In this document: one piece after another, positions 44,928-52,965 of the stretch
Layout of the letters: each line of letters begins with the position of its first letter
How positions within the stretch are numbered: the first letter of the stretch is position 1
Assembly: GCA_965202895.1 (NCBI GenBank)
Contig: OZ241901.1
Coordinates: 1,178,001 to 1,242,000 of the forward strand
Direction: 5' to 3'
Source: JAJDXW01 sp965202895
GTDB lineage: Bacteria > Pseudomonadota > Gammaproteobacteria > HK1
Length of the DNA stretch: 64,000 nucleotides
Program-made: the position numbers and the translations under genes
Notes under the pieces: generated by a model
Databases searched by the model: none
What the model saw: the letters and a program-made list of their open reading frames with translations, nothing else
Told to the model about the DNA's origin: nothing

Positions 44928-46145
44928 TCATCCCGCGCCTCCGCCGCCACCACCGCCGCCGCCGTCGGCCGGAGCGCCGCCGGCGGGAAGGGACGGCCTG
45001 CCTCGGGCGAGGGAGACGCCGGTGTCGCGGGCGAAGAGGTGGGTGCGTTCCACGGCCAGCTCCACGTCGAGCCGGTCCCCGGCCCGGTAGCGGACCGCTT
45101 CGCTCTCCGGGAGCACCATCCTGAACATGTGCTCGGCGACGTCGAGGTCGAGCACCGTCACGTCGCCCAGCGGCTCGGTCAGGTGCACGCGGGCCGGGAA
45201 CCTCGGCCCCCGCGGCTCGCCTCCGCCAGCCGGCCGGACGTCGTTGGGCCGGAACCCGAGCAACAGCCCGGCCCCGACCGGAAGCGCGGCCAGGGGGCCG
45301 GCCCACGGTCCGTCCGAGAGGTCGGCGAACGCGGTCGTGATCGAGGCCGGGCCGGCGGCCCCCCGCTCGGCCGGGGCGAGGTTCATGCGGGGGGAGCCCA
45401 CCATCTGCCCCACGAAGGCGTTCACCGGGTGTTCGTACAGCTCGTCCGGGGAGCCGACCTGCACGATCCGCCCGTCGCGCAGCACCCCGATGCGCTCGCC
45501 CATGCCGAGCGCCTCCAGCTCGTCGGGGGTCGCGTAGAGCATCGTCGTCCCGAGCTCCCGGTGCAGGCGTTTGAACTCCGCGCGCATGTCGTGGCGGAGC
45601 TTGGCGTCGAGATTGGTCAGGGGCTCGTCGAGGAGCAGCAGCCGCGGGCGGCGGATGAGGGCGCGGCCGATCGCGATCCGCTGTTGCTCGCCGCCGCTCG
45701 CGGTCTCCGGCCGGCGATCGAGAACGTGTCCGATGCGGAGCATCTCCGCCATCTCGCCCACCCGGGCCTTGATCTCGGAGCCGGGCGCGCGGGCCTCGCG
45801 GAGGGGGTAGGCAAGGTTCTCGAAGACGGTGAGGTGGGGATAGAGGGCGAAGGTCTGGAACACCATCGCGATCCCGCGGTCGGGCGGCGGGACGCCCGCG
45901 ACCTCCTCGCCGTCGAACACGACCCGCCCGCCGTCCGGCGCCTCGAGCCCGCAGATGGCGCGCAGGGTCGTGGTCTTGCCGGCCGCGCTCGCGCCGAGCA
46001 GGCAGAAGAACTCCCCGTGACGGACGTCGAGGTCGACCCCGTCGAGGGCGACCACCGGGCCGAAGCGTTTCCCCACCCCTTCGAGGCGGAGGAGAACGTC
46101 CGGCTCCGGGCGGGCGCCGGTTTCGAGCTGGACGGTCGGGCTCAA
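44928..46145 (-). CDS. Carbohydrate-type ABC transporter ATPase with Pro at the switch-His position
   Basis: About 405 residues, MalK/UgpC class with C-terminal regulatory domain and a poly-Gly end. Walker A is LGASAAGKTTT, the signature is ASGGEQQR and Walker B LLLLDEPLTNLD. Where TH-D is expected the chain reads LYATPDELEALG, so the catalytic switch His is Pro. The start is uncertain: I chose TTG 46145 because upstream in-frame sequence comes from the R4 repeat. It is upstream of DUF1640 and SBP genes on the same strand, so it may or may not share their transcript. Confidence 0.82.
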   Translation of the reverse strand: MSPTVQLETGARPEPDVLLRLEGVGKRFGPVVALDGVDLDVRHGEFFCLLGASAAGKTTTLRAICGLEAPDGGRVVFDGEEVAGVPPPDRGIAMVFQTFALYPHLTVFENLAYPLREARAPGSEIKARVGEMAEMLRIGHVLDRRPETASGGEQQRIAIGRALIRRPRLLLLDEPLTNLDAKLRHDMRAEFKRLHRELGTTMLYATPDELEALGMGERIGVLRDGRIVQVGSPDELYEHPVNAFVGQMVGSPRMNLAPAERGAAGPASITTAFADLSDGPWAGPLAALPVGAGLLLGFRPNDVRPAGGGEPRGPRFPARVHLTEPLGDVTVLDLDVAEHMFRMVLPESEAVRYRAGDRLDVELAVERTHLFARDTGVSLARGRPSLPAGGAPADGGGGGGGGGAG

Positions 46146-46226
46146 GGTCCGGATCCCATTGCTCCGGGGGCGGGGCGAGCTATCGTCCAACGACTGCGGC
46201 GGGCCGTCAAGTCGGGGGCTCCCTTC

Positions 46227-46528
46227 GAGGCATGTGCGCTGCGGGGCTTTCGCCGGGCACGCCTCTCGCGAACGCTCTTGGGCACGGCGTCTTGGGAACG
46301 CGGGTGTCCCGCCCGCAAATGGTACGGCGAGGCCGCCGCCGATCGATGCGGGCGGGACACCCGCGTTCCCAGGACGCCGTGCCCGCGCAAGTGGCTCCGT
46401 GGGGTGAAATCCGCCAGCAACCCCCTCGAACCGAACCCAAACCACGGAAGAACGCCGTCTCCGTGGGGGTAAAAATATTTCGCCCCCCTCTCTACATCCT
46501 ATATATCAATAACCTACGAACAGCGCCC
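46227..46528 (+). repeat. R4 composite element, copy 1, with 38-bp hairpin
   Basis: A ~300-bp segment repeated in inverted orientation at 54993-55310. It runs from GAGGCATGTGCGCTGCGGGG to ACGAACAGCGCCC and includes an AT-rich end (AAAAATATTT). Its centre is a very long palindrome: arms 46279-46316 and 46346-46383, 38 bp with one T/C difference that would be a G-U pair in RNA. The arms share sequence with R1 cores, so R1 and R4 are related by their hairpin. No gene lies between 46146 and 46767. Confidence 0.8.
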
Positions 46529-46544
46529 GGGGCTCTCCCTTCCT

Positions 46545-46711
46545 GCAGGGGCGTTTCACGCGGCGGAATCGTTTCGCGCGGGTGAACCCGGTCCGGTCGA
46601 ATCGGAGTGGCGAAGGTCTTGGGGACGGCGCCTCCCACGGACGCGCCGCTCCCAGGAAGAGCGGTGGGCATCGATGCCTGGCCGCGAGTCGGTCAGCGTG
46701 AAGAAGCCCTG
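46545..46711 (+). repeat. R1 MITE-like element, copy 3 (short form)
   Basis: The ends are GCAGGGGCGTTTCACGCGGC and GCGTGAAGAAGCCCTG, that is, inverted terminal repeats of about 17 bp with mismatches. The inner hairpin core is mostly deleted. It abuts the R4 element and precedes vapB. Confidence 0.75.
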
Positions 46712-46767
46712 TCCCTTCCCGACCGGCGGAATTGACCAGCTCGAGTCGACCACCATAGGATCCGTCC

Positions 46768-47010
46768 ATGCGAGTGTTCCCGATCTCCAAGTTCAAGGCG
46801 ACCTGTCCGGCCGTTCTGCAACAGGTGCACAAGAGCGGGGTGGCGGTGCGGATCACCCGCCGGGGAGAGCCGATCGCGGACGTGGTGCCGCCCCGGCCCG
46901 TGCAACGGCCCGCCTCCTGGCCGGGGGTGATGGCCGGCCGTACCCGGGTGCTTGGCGACGTCACGGCTGCGGGCAGCGAGCTCGCCGCCTGGGAGGCCGG
47001 GGAGGAGTGA
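46768..47010 (+). CDS. Phd/YefM-type antitoxin
   Basis: An 80-residue DNA-binding antitoxin: RVFPISKFKATCPAVLQQVH, VRITRRGEPIADVVP is the Phd/YefM N-terminal fold that binds the operator, and the C-terminal part (SELAAWEAGEE) wraps the toxin. It is followed with GTGA overlap by a PIN-toxin gene that is frameshifted, so the antitoxin has outlived its partner. Confidence 0.82.
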   Translation: MRVFPISKFKATCPAVLQQVHKSGVAVRITRRGEPIADVVPPRPVQRPASWPGVMAGRTRVLGDVTAAGSELAAWEAGEE

Positions 47011-47409
47011 GGCTTCTCCCCGACACCCATATCTGGATATCTGGATCCGGAGCCTGCAAGCGCCTTCCCGGTTGGCGGGGGGCGTGGGGGAGGCGCTTGA
47101 ATCGCCGGCCACCGAGCCGTGGCGGTCGCCATCTCGGTATGGGAGCTCGCGCTGCTGGCCGACGAGGGCAGGATCGAATTGGAGGGAGGCCTCCGGGCCT
47201 GGGTCGACGAAGCGATGCGGGCGGCCCCGATGCGGGAGGCGCCGCTCACCCACGGGGTGGTCAGGCGCCTCGACTCGATCGAGACCCCGCACCGGGACCC
47301 GGCCGACCGGTTTCTTGCCGCGACCGCCGCCGTCCTCGACCTTCGGCCGGTGACCTCGGACGAGCGCCTGCTTGCCGGAAGCGGCTATGGCGTACTGGCC
47401 AATCGGTGA
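47007..47409 (+). pseudogene. VapC PIN-domain toxin, two frameshifts
   Basis: Pieces of one PIN protein appear in three frames: LLPDTHIWI (with the first catalytic Asp), then RSLQAPSRLAGGVGEALESP, then AISVWELALLADEGRIELEG through DPADRFLAATAAVLDLRPVT. The first break is an 8-bp tandem duplication TATCTGGA at 47030-47045; deleting one copy restores DTHIWIRSLQ. The second, near 47133, needs one added base to restore SPISVWELAL. The toxin cannot be made. Confidence 0.8.
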
Positions 47410-47538
47410 GCGGATGAAGAGCGCGGGCCTGTTCGCGGTTGGCTGCGGGCGGCGCGGGCGGCAGGCGGCGCGGGCAGGGCGGCTGGCGCCGGCTCGGCGG
47501 AGCAGGAAGACGGCTGCACGGGAAAGGAGGATTCAATC

Positions 47539-48633
47539 GTGGATTTCGGACTCTTCACCATGCCGTCCCACCCGCCCGAGCGCGACCTCCGCGAAGGGCA
47601 TGAGTGGGACCTTCAGACCCTGCGCTGGGCGGACGAGTACGGCTTCACGGAAGCCTGGATCGGGGAGCACCACACCGCGCCTTGGGAGCCGCACCCGTCG
47701 CCGGACCTGCTGGTCGCGCAGTCGCTCAAGGAGACGAAGAACATCCGCCTGGGCCCCGGCGGCTTTCTCCTCCCCTACCACCACCCGGCGGAGCTCGCGA
47801 ACCGGGTCGCGATCCTCGATCACCTGGCGCAGGGGCGGCTCAACTTCGGGGTCGCGGCGAGCGGCCTCCCGAGCGACTGGGCGATGTTCAACGTGGACGG
47901 GATGTCGGGGCAGAACCGGGAGATGACCCGCGAGGCCCTCGACATCATCCTTCGCCTGTGGACGGACCCCGAGCCCTTCGACCACAAGGGCAAGTACTGG
48001 AGCGTGAGCAAGACGGACGTGATGTTCGACAGCCTCCGGCCGCACCTGAAGCCCCTCCAGGCCCCCCATCCCCCGATCGGGGTGGCGGGGCTCAGCAAGA
48101 ACTCCGACACGCTCAAGATGGCCGGCGAGCAGGGCTTCATCCCCATGAGCCTCAACCTCAACCCCGCCTACGTCGGCTCGCACTGGGAGGCGGTCGAGGA
48201 AGGGGCGGCCCGGGCCGGCCGGACCGCCCGGCGCGGCGAATGGCGGCTGGTGCGCGAGATCCTGGTGGCGGAGACCGACGAGGAGGCGATGCGGTTCTCC
48301 GCCGGGGACATGATGGGCCGGATGATGGGGGAGTACTTCCTGCCGCTCCTCGCCAACTTCGGGTTCACCGACTTCCTGAAGCACGATCCGGACGTACCGG
48401 ACGCCGACGTGACCCCCGAGTACTGCGCGCGCCGCAACTGGGTGGTCGGCTCCCCGGACACGGTGGTCGAGAAGCTGGAACGGGTGTACGACGAGGTGGG
48501 CGGGTTCGGCACCCTGCTCGTCTTCTGCTTCGACTACGCCCACGCCCCGGAGATCTGGCGGAACTCCCTCCGGCTGCTGATGGAGGAGGTCGCCCCGCGG
48601 GTCGCCCACCTGAAGCCGAAGCCGCCGGCGTAA
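47539..48633 (+). CDS. LLM-class flavin-dependent oxidoreductase
   Basis: A 364-residue TIM-barrel flavoenzyme of the bacterial luciferase-like group. MDFGLFTMPSHPPERDLREG, WADEYGFTEAWIGEHHTAPW, LGPGGFLLPYHHPAELANRV and DHLAQGRLNFGVAASGLPSD are the family blocks, and PIGVAGLSKNSDTLKMAGEQ holds the flavin-phosphate loop. The start is GTG 47539, seven bases after AAAGGAGG. The substrate is unknown; it stands alone between a dead toxin gene and repeats. Confidence 0.9.
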   Translation: MDFGLFTMPSHPPERDLREGHEWDLQTLRWADEYGFTEAWIGEHHTAPWEPHPSPDLLVAQSLKETKNIRLGPGGFLLPYHHPAELANRVAILDHLAQGRLNFGVAASGLPSDWAMFNVDGMSGQNREMTREALDIILRLWTDPEPFDHKGKYWSVSKTDVMFDSLRPHLKPLQAPHPPIGVAGLSKNSDTLKMAGEQGFIPMSLNLNPAYVGSHWEAVEEGAARAGRTARRGEWRLVREILVAETDEEAMRFSAGDMMGRMMGEYFLPLLANFGFTDFLKHDPDVPDADVTPEYCARRNWVVGSPDTVVEKLERVYDEVGGFGTLLVFCFDYAHAPEIWRNSLRLLMEEVAPRVAHLKPKPPA

Positions 48634-48695
48634 GTGCGGGCGCATCCGCAGCTCGCGGGGCGCCGCCCGCGGCGTGGGACCACCCTTCGAGGAAC

Positions 48696-48973
48696 GCAGG
48701 GTCGTTTCAACCTGCGGAATCGGTTCGCGCGGGTGAACCCGGTTCGGTCGGGCCAGAGCGGCGGAGTTCTTGGAACGGCGTCTGCCACGGACGGGGACGT
48801 CCTCGGGAAGAGCGCGTCCTGGGAACGCGGGCGTCTCGCCCGCATCGACCCGTGGCGGTCTTGCCGTCCCATATGCGGGCGAGACGCCCGCGTTCCCAGG
48901 ACGCGCCGTTCCCAGGACGCGCGGTGGGCATCGATACCCTGGCCGCGAGCCGGTCGGCGTGAAATGGCCCTGC
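48696..48973 (+). repeat. R1 MITE-like element, copy 4 (full length)
   Basis: The best-preserved full copy, 278 bp. Ends GCAGGGTCGTTTCAACCTGC and GGCGTGAAATGGCCCTGC are inverted repeats. The inner palindrome GGGAACGCGGGCGTCTCGCC / GGCGAGACGCCCGCGTTCCC is exact over 20 bases or more (about 48829 and 48876). An R3 element follows 13 bp later. Confidence 0.85.
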
Positions 48974-48985
48974 CGGGGAACCAGA

Positions 48986-49162
48986 GCAATCGCATTTGGG
49001 ATTCCCGGTTGCATCGTGATGGCCAAGCGGCCGTTGGCAGGGGTCGATTTCCGGATGCGGAGCGCCGAAATCGCCCTGACGAGTCGGCTTGAAGGTCGCT
49101 CACGGCGTCCGGCGGACGATTCTGGGCGGTGCAGACGACGTATTCTGTCCCAATGCGATTGC
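48986..49162 (+). repeat. R3 MITE-like element, copy 1
   Basis: A 177-bp element with inverted ends GCAATCGCATTTGGGA and TCCCAATGCGATTGC. The second copy, 50502-50677, is in the same orientation and similar along its whole length. No reading frame is conserved between them. The rest of 49163-49395 is GC-rich without features. Confidence 0.8.
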
Positions 49163-49395
49163 CCTGCGGGGAACGGGGCTCGCATCGAAGTCCGGCGGGT
49201 GATGATGCAGGGTCGCACCATGTGCCCCGTGGCAGTACGGCTCGCTCCCGGCCCGGACCTCCGGATCGGCGATCATGAGCGGATCCGAGCCCTCGGGGCC
49301 ACTTCAGCCGCTGGCTCGAGGCGCTCTGTCTGATTCATTCGGGCGGCGTCTCGCGAGGACCGCCGCCCCGCCTCCTGCGCCTCTTCGGGAGGGGA

Positions 49396-50247
49396 TCAGC
49401 CCGGCCAGGCGCGGACCTCCTGGCGCTGCTCCCCGAGCCCGGCGACGCCGAGGCGCATCACGTCGCCCGCCTTCAGGAAGCGCTGGGGCTTCTGGCCCGC
49501 GCCGACCCCCGGCGGGGTGCCGGTCGGGATGACGTCCCCCGGCTCCAGGGTCATGTAGCAGCTCGCGAAGCTCACGATCTTCTTCACGCCGAAGATCATG
49601 GTGGCGGTGTTGCCGTCCTGGAACCGGCGGCCGTTCACCTCCAGCCAGAGGGCGAGACCCTGGGGGTCGGGCGCCTCGTCCTTCGTCACCATCCACGGCC
49701 CCATCGGCGCGAACGTGTCGCAGCTCTTGCCCTTGGTCCATTGCTTGCCCGGCCGCTCGGTCTGGAACTCGCGCTCCGATACGTCGTTCACCACGCAGTA
49801 GCCGGCCACGTGGTCGAGTGCGTCCGCCTCCTCGACGTAGCTCGCCCGCCGCCCGATGACGACCCCGAGCTCCACCTCCCAGTCGAGCTTGGTCGAGCCG
49901 CGCGGTGCGACCACCGGGTCGTTCGGCCCGTTGATCGCGGTGGTCGCCTTCATGAACAGGATGGGCTCGCTCGGGATCGGGGAGCCGGTCTCCGCCGCAT
50001 GGTCCGAGTAGTTGAGCCCGATGCAGAGCAGCTTCCCCACGTCCGCGACGCACGGCCCGATCCGGACGTCCGCATCCACCGCGGGCAGCGATGCCGGGTC
50101 CAAGCCGGCGAGCCGGGCCAGCGAGTCGGGGGCGAGCGCTTCCGGCCCCACGTCGTCGAGCCGGCCCGAGAGGTCGCGAACGGTCCCGCCCGCATCGAGC
50201 AGCCCCGGTTTCTCGCTTCCCCGATCACCGAAACGAAGCAGCTTCAT
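49396..50247 (-). CDS. Fumarylacetoacetate hydrolase family protein
   Basis: A 283-residue metal-dependent hydrolase/decarboxylase for 2-oxo or beta-diketo acids. CIGLNYSDHAAETGSPIPSE, EPILFMKATTAINGPNDPVV, DWEVELGVVIG (two acidic ligands), YCVVNDVSEREFQ (third acidic ligand) and DVIPTGTPPGVG are the FAH signatures. The N-terminal ~60 residues match the long-form members such as ureidoglycolate lyase-like proteins. ATG 50247 has a GGAGAAGAAG site. Confidence 0.92.
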   Translation of the reverse strand: MKLLRFGDRGSEKPGLLDAGGTVRDLSGRLDDVGPEALAPDSLARLAGLDPASLPAVDADVRIGPCVADVGKLLCIGLNYSDHAAETGSPIPSEPILFMKATTAINGPNDPVVAPRGSTKLDWEVELGVVIGRRASYVEEADALDHVAGYCVVNDVSEREFQTERPGKQWTKGKSCDTFAPMGPWMVTKDEAPDPQGLALWLEVNGRRFQDGNTATMIFGVKKIVSFASCYMTLEPGDVIPTGTPPGVGAGQKPQRFLKAGDVMRLGVAGLGEQRQEVRAWPG

Positions 50248-50501
50248 GTCTTCTTCTCCCGTTCCCGTTCCTCTCAAGGGGCCGCGGCCCCGCCGGACCC
50301 GGCGAGGCCCGTCCGCCCCGCATGGCGGTATTCTACGCAGCACGGGGCGCGCGCGGGCGGCGCCCGCCCTCCACCCGCCCTCCACCCGCCCCCCGGCTCC
50401 ATGATTCCCGTCCCATCACCCTCGAACCGGCCCGAACAGACGAGGCAAGCGCCGTCTCCACTTCACCGCGACCGATGCACCCCCGCCGCCCTCCCCTCCG
50501 G

Positions 50502-50677
50502 ACAATCGCATTCGGGATTCCCGATGCGTCGTGATGGCCGAGCTGCCGTTGGCAGGGGCCGATTTCCGGGTGCGGAGCGCCGAAATCGGCCCGACGAGTC
50601 GGCTCGAAGGTCGCTTGCGGCGTCCGGCGGACGATTCCGGGCGGTGCAGACGACATATTCCGTCCAAATGCCATTGC
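50502..50677 (+). repeat. R3 MITE-like element, copy 2
   Basis: The ends read ACAATCGCATTCGGGATTCC and CCAAATGCCATTG; the first matches copy 1 and the second has drifted. The inner sequence follows copy 1 base by base in long runs (for example CGTCCGGCGGACGATTC). It lies just upstream of the EamA gene; the remaining 50248-50501 is GC/C-rich with no gene. Confidence 0.75.
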
Positions 50678-50699
50678 CCCGCCCTCCCCTCCGGACAGG

Positions 50700-51755
50700 T
50701 TGCTGAATTCCGTGCCGATCCCGTGGATGGCGGTCACCGTCGCGGTGGTCATGAACTGCGTGTGGGGAGGGAATCCCGTCGCGGTCAAGCTCGGGCTGGA
50801 GGCGTTCCCCCCGCTCTGGAGCGCCTTTCTGCGGTTCTGCCTGGGGATCGCGTGTGTCGCGGTCTGGGCGCGCGTCGTCGGGATCCGCCTGTTCCCGTCC
50901 CCGGAGGAGTGGAAGCCGTATCTCGGGTTGAGCGTCCTGTTCGGGGTCCAGATCTGGATCATGAACGTGGGCTACGGCCTCACCACGAGCATCATGGGGG
51001 CGGTGCTCATGTCGGTCTATCCCCTGGTGGCCGCCCTCCTCGGACCCCTGGCGGTCGCCGGGGACCGGCTGGACGCGGTCCGGTCGCTCGGGCTCGTGGC
51101 CGCGTTCATCGGCACCGCGACGGTGCTGCTCGGGGAGACCGAGACCGGAGAGCTCGAATTGGTGTCGGTCGGCAACTGGCTCGTCCTCCTGAGCGGAACG
51201 CTGCTCGGGATACGCCTCGTGATGTCGGCGCGGATCATGCGCGCCCACGACCCGGCGCGGGCCACCTTCTGGCAGATGGTGCTCGCCCAGCCCTGGTTTC
51301 TCGGCGGGGCGCTCGCCACCGAGACCATCGCCTGGCACGCGATCGGATGGCGGCCGATCGCCGGGATCGCCTTCCAGGGGATAATCATCGCCGGGGTCGG
51401 GTTCATGACCATCGCCTACCTCCTGCGCCGCTACCGCCCGAGCACGATGATCAGCTTCGGCTTCGTCACCCCGGTGTCCGGGGCCGCGCTCGGAGCGTGG
51501 ATCCTCGGCGAGACGGTGACCCAGGGCTTCGTGGTGGGCCTCCTCGAGGTCGCAATCGGTCTCGCCCTCGTGCTTCGAGAACCGGCCCGCCGCGTCCCCG
51601 ACGACGTTCGCGGTCGACCCGGCGGGGGCGCCGCGGGCGGAAGTCCGCGTGGAGGAGGAAGGCGGAGGCCGGCGGAGCCGGAGGAGGATTCGTCGCCGGA
51701 GGCCGCCCCCGGCCGCAGGGTCGTTTCACGCTGCGGAATCGATTCGCGGGGATGA
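50700..51755 (+). CDS. EamA/DMT-family transporter
   Basis: About 350 residues with ten membrane segments in two EamA repeats: MNCVWGGNPVAVKLGLEAFP opens the first, and ISFGFVTPVSGAALGAWILGE is the conserved helix pair of the second. Such proteins export metabolites or amino acids. The start is TTG 50700 or GTG 50712. The last ~55 residues are a soluble basic tail; the final ~14 are encoded by the R1 copy that begins at 51715, so the original stop was overwritten. Confidence 0.85.
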   Translation: MLNSVPIPWMAVTVAVVMNCVWGGNPVAVKLGLEAFPPLWSAFLRFCLGIACVAVWARVVGIRLFPSPEEWKPYLGLSVLFGVQIWIMNVGYGLTTSIMGAVLMSVYPLVAALLGPLAVAGDRLDAVRSLGLVAAFIGTATVLLGETETGELELVSVGNWLVLLSGTLLGIRLVMSARIMRAHDPARATFWQMVLAQPWFLGGALATETIAWHAIGWRPIAGIAFQGIIIAGVGFMTIAYLLRRYRPSTMISFGFVTPVSGAALGAWILGETVTQGFVVGLLEVAIGLALVLREPARRVPDDVRGRPGGGAAGGSPRGGGRRRPAEPEEDSSPEAAPGRRVVSRCGIDSRG

Positions 51756-51848
51756 ACCCGGCTCGGTCGAATCAGCGCGGCGGAGATCCTGGGAACGGCG
51801 GTGGGCATCGGCGCCTGGCCGCGATCGGCCAGCGTGAAGGAGCCCTGC
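51715..51848 (+). repeat. R1 MITE-like element, copy 5 (short form, with empty-site counterpart)
   Basis: Ends are GCAGGGTCGTTTCACGCTGC and AGCGTGAAGGAGCCCTGC. The inner hairpin is deleted. The flanks recur around 52545-52580 in a duplicated unit that lacks the element, so this is an occupied site with a preserved empty site nearby. Confidence 0.8.
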
Positions 51849-51928
51849 CCCGGCCGCGGCAAGGGTTCCGATCACCGGTATGATCGGGCATAGTCCCGCG
51901 TCCCGTCCTATTGCATCAGGAGGATGAC

Positions 51929-52372
51929 ATGGCCGCCAACACCTTCGACGCCCTCGAAGCCGCCCGCGCCCTCGAAGCGGCGGGCATGGAGCGCCAGCAG
52001 GCCGAAGCCACCGCCGAGCAGCTACGTTTCGCGGCCGGCGCCGATCGGGACCAGCTCGCCACGAAGGCGGACTTCGACCAGCTGCGCACCGCCACGAAGG
52101 CGGACTTCGACCAGCTGCGCACCGCCACGAAGGCGGATTTCGACCAGCTGCGCACCGAGACGAAAGCGGACTTCGATCACCTGCGCACCGAGACGAAAGC
52201 GGACTTCGATCACCTGCGCACCGCGACGAAGGCGGACATCGACCAGCTACGCACCGAGACGAAAGCGGACCTTGCCCGCCTCGAGACGAAGATCGAGAGC
52301 GCGGTCAACCGGATGATGATCGCCCAGCTCGCGGTCGCCGGCTTGCTGTTCGCCGCCCTCAAGCTGTTCTGA
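51929..52372 (+). CDS. DUF1640-type hendecad coiled-coil protein, seven-repeat version
   Basis: A 147-residue protein: N-terminal AANTFDALEAARALEAAGME, then seven 11-residue units of the form TKADFDQLRTA, then a C-terminal membrane helix (MMIAQLAVAGLLFAALKLF). The 11-residue spacing is a hendecad, which makes a straight coiled coil. Each unit is 33 bp and nearly identical, so the array can expand or shrink without changing frame. AGGAGGATG-type site (CAGGAGGATGAC) precedes the ATG. The paralogue at 52650 has three units. Confidence 0.82.
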   Translation: MAANTFDALEAARALEAAGMERQQAEATAEQLRFAAGADRDQLATKADFDQLRTATKADFDQLRTATKADFDQLRTETKADFDHLRTETKADFDHLRTATKADIDQLRTETKADLARLETKIESAVNRMMIAQLAVAGLLFAALKLF

Positions 52373-52376
52373 CCGC

Positions 52377-52496
52377 GGGGACGCACCCGAGGACCCGAGC
52401 GGTCGACCGATCGTCGCGCTCGACGTAGACAGGCGCGAGCCAGCCCCGCGGCTTGCGGACCGTCTCGGCGACCGCATCTCGTTCTACCAAGGGTGG
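52377..52496 (+). pseudogene. pyrF 5' fragment
   Basis: About 120 bp are near-identical to the start of pyrF (CGCACCCGAGGACCC, CGATCGTCGCGCTCGACGT, GTCTCGGCGACCGC). The ATG has become GGG and the copy ends abruptly at codon ~38, where it joins GTGGAGGAGG, the start of a second copy of the upstream unit. It marks the junction of a tandem duplication. The rest of 52497-52649 repeats 51650-51928 without the R1 element. Confidence 0.85.
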
Positions 52497-52649
52497 AGGA
52501 GGAATGCAGGAACCGGAGGAGCCGGAGGAGGATCCGTCGCGGGAAGCCGTCCCCGGGTGCGGCCGCGGCCGCAGCGAAGGTTCCGATCACCGGCGTGATC
52601 GGGCATAGTCCCGCTTGCCGCTTGCCGCTTGCCGCATCAGGAGGATGAC

Positions 52650-52961
52650 ATGGCCGCCAACACCTTCGACGCCCTCGAAGCCGCCCGCGCCCTCGAAGCG
52701 GCGGGCATGGAGCGCCAGCAGGCCGAAGCCACCGCCGAGCAGCTACGCTTCGCGGCCGGCGCCGATCGGGACCAGCTCGCGACGAAGGCGGACCTCGACC
52801 AGCTACGCACCGCCACGAAGGCGGACATCGATCAGCTACGCACCGAGACGAAAGCGGACCTTGCCCGCCTCGAGACGAAGATCGAGAACGCGGTCAACCG
52901 GATGCTGATCACCCAGCTCGCGGTCGCCGGCTTGCTGTTCGCCGCCCTCAAGCTGTTCTGA
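52650..52961 (+). CDS. DUF1640-type hendecad coiled-coil protein, three-repeat version
   Basis: A 103-residue duplicate of the upstream gene, identical or nearly so at both ends but with three 11-residue TKAD units in place of seven (a 44-residue, 132-bp difference). The membrane helix is retained (MLITQLAVAGLLFAALKLF). The stop lies 4 bp before pyrF, so the two may be translated together. Confidence 0.82.
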   Translation: MAANTFDALEAARALEAAGMERQQAEATAEQLRFAAGADRDQLATKADLDQLRTATKADIDQLRTETKADLARLETKIENAVNRMLITQLAVAGLLFAALKLF

Positions 52962-52965
52962 TCGC

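Noticed and set aside
46232..46440. Small conserved-looking proteins (NAGVPPANGT.., RSQDAVP..-type peptides) in several gaps
   Set aside because: They are translations of the R1/R4 palindromes, appear in several frames and on both strands, and have no ribosome-binding sites.
52053..52290. CRISPR-like array of 33-bp repeats
   Set aside because: The units are contiguous without spacers and encode in-frame 11-residue coiled-coil repeats of a DUF1640-type protein.
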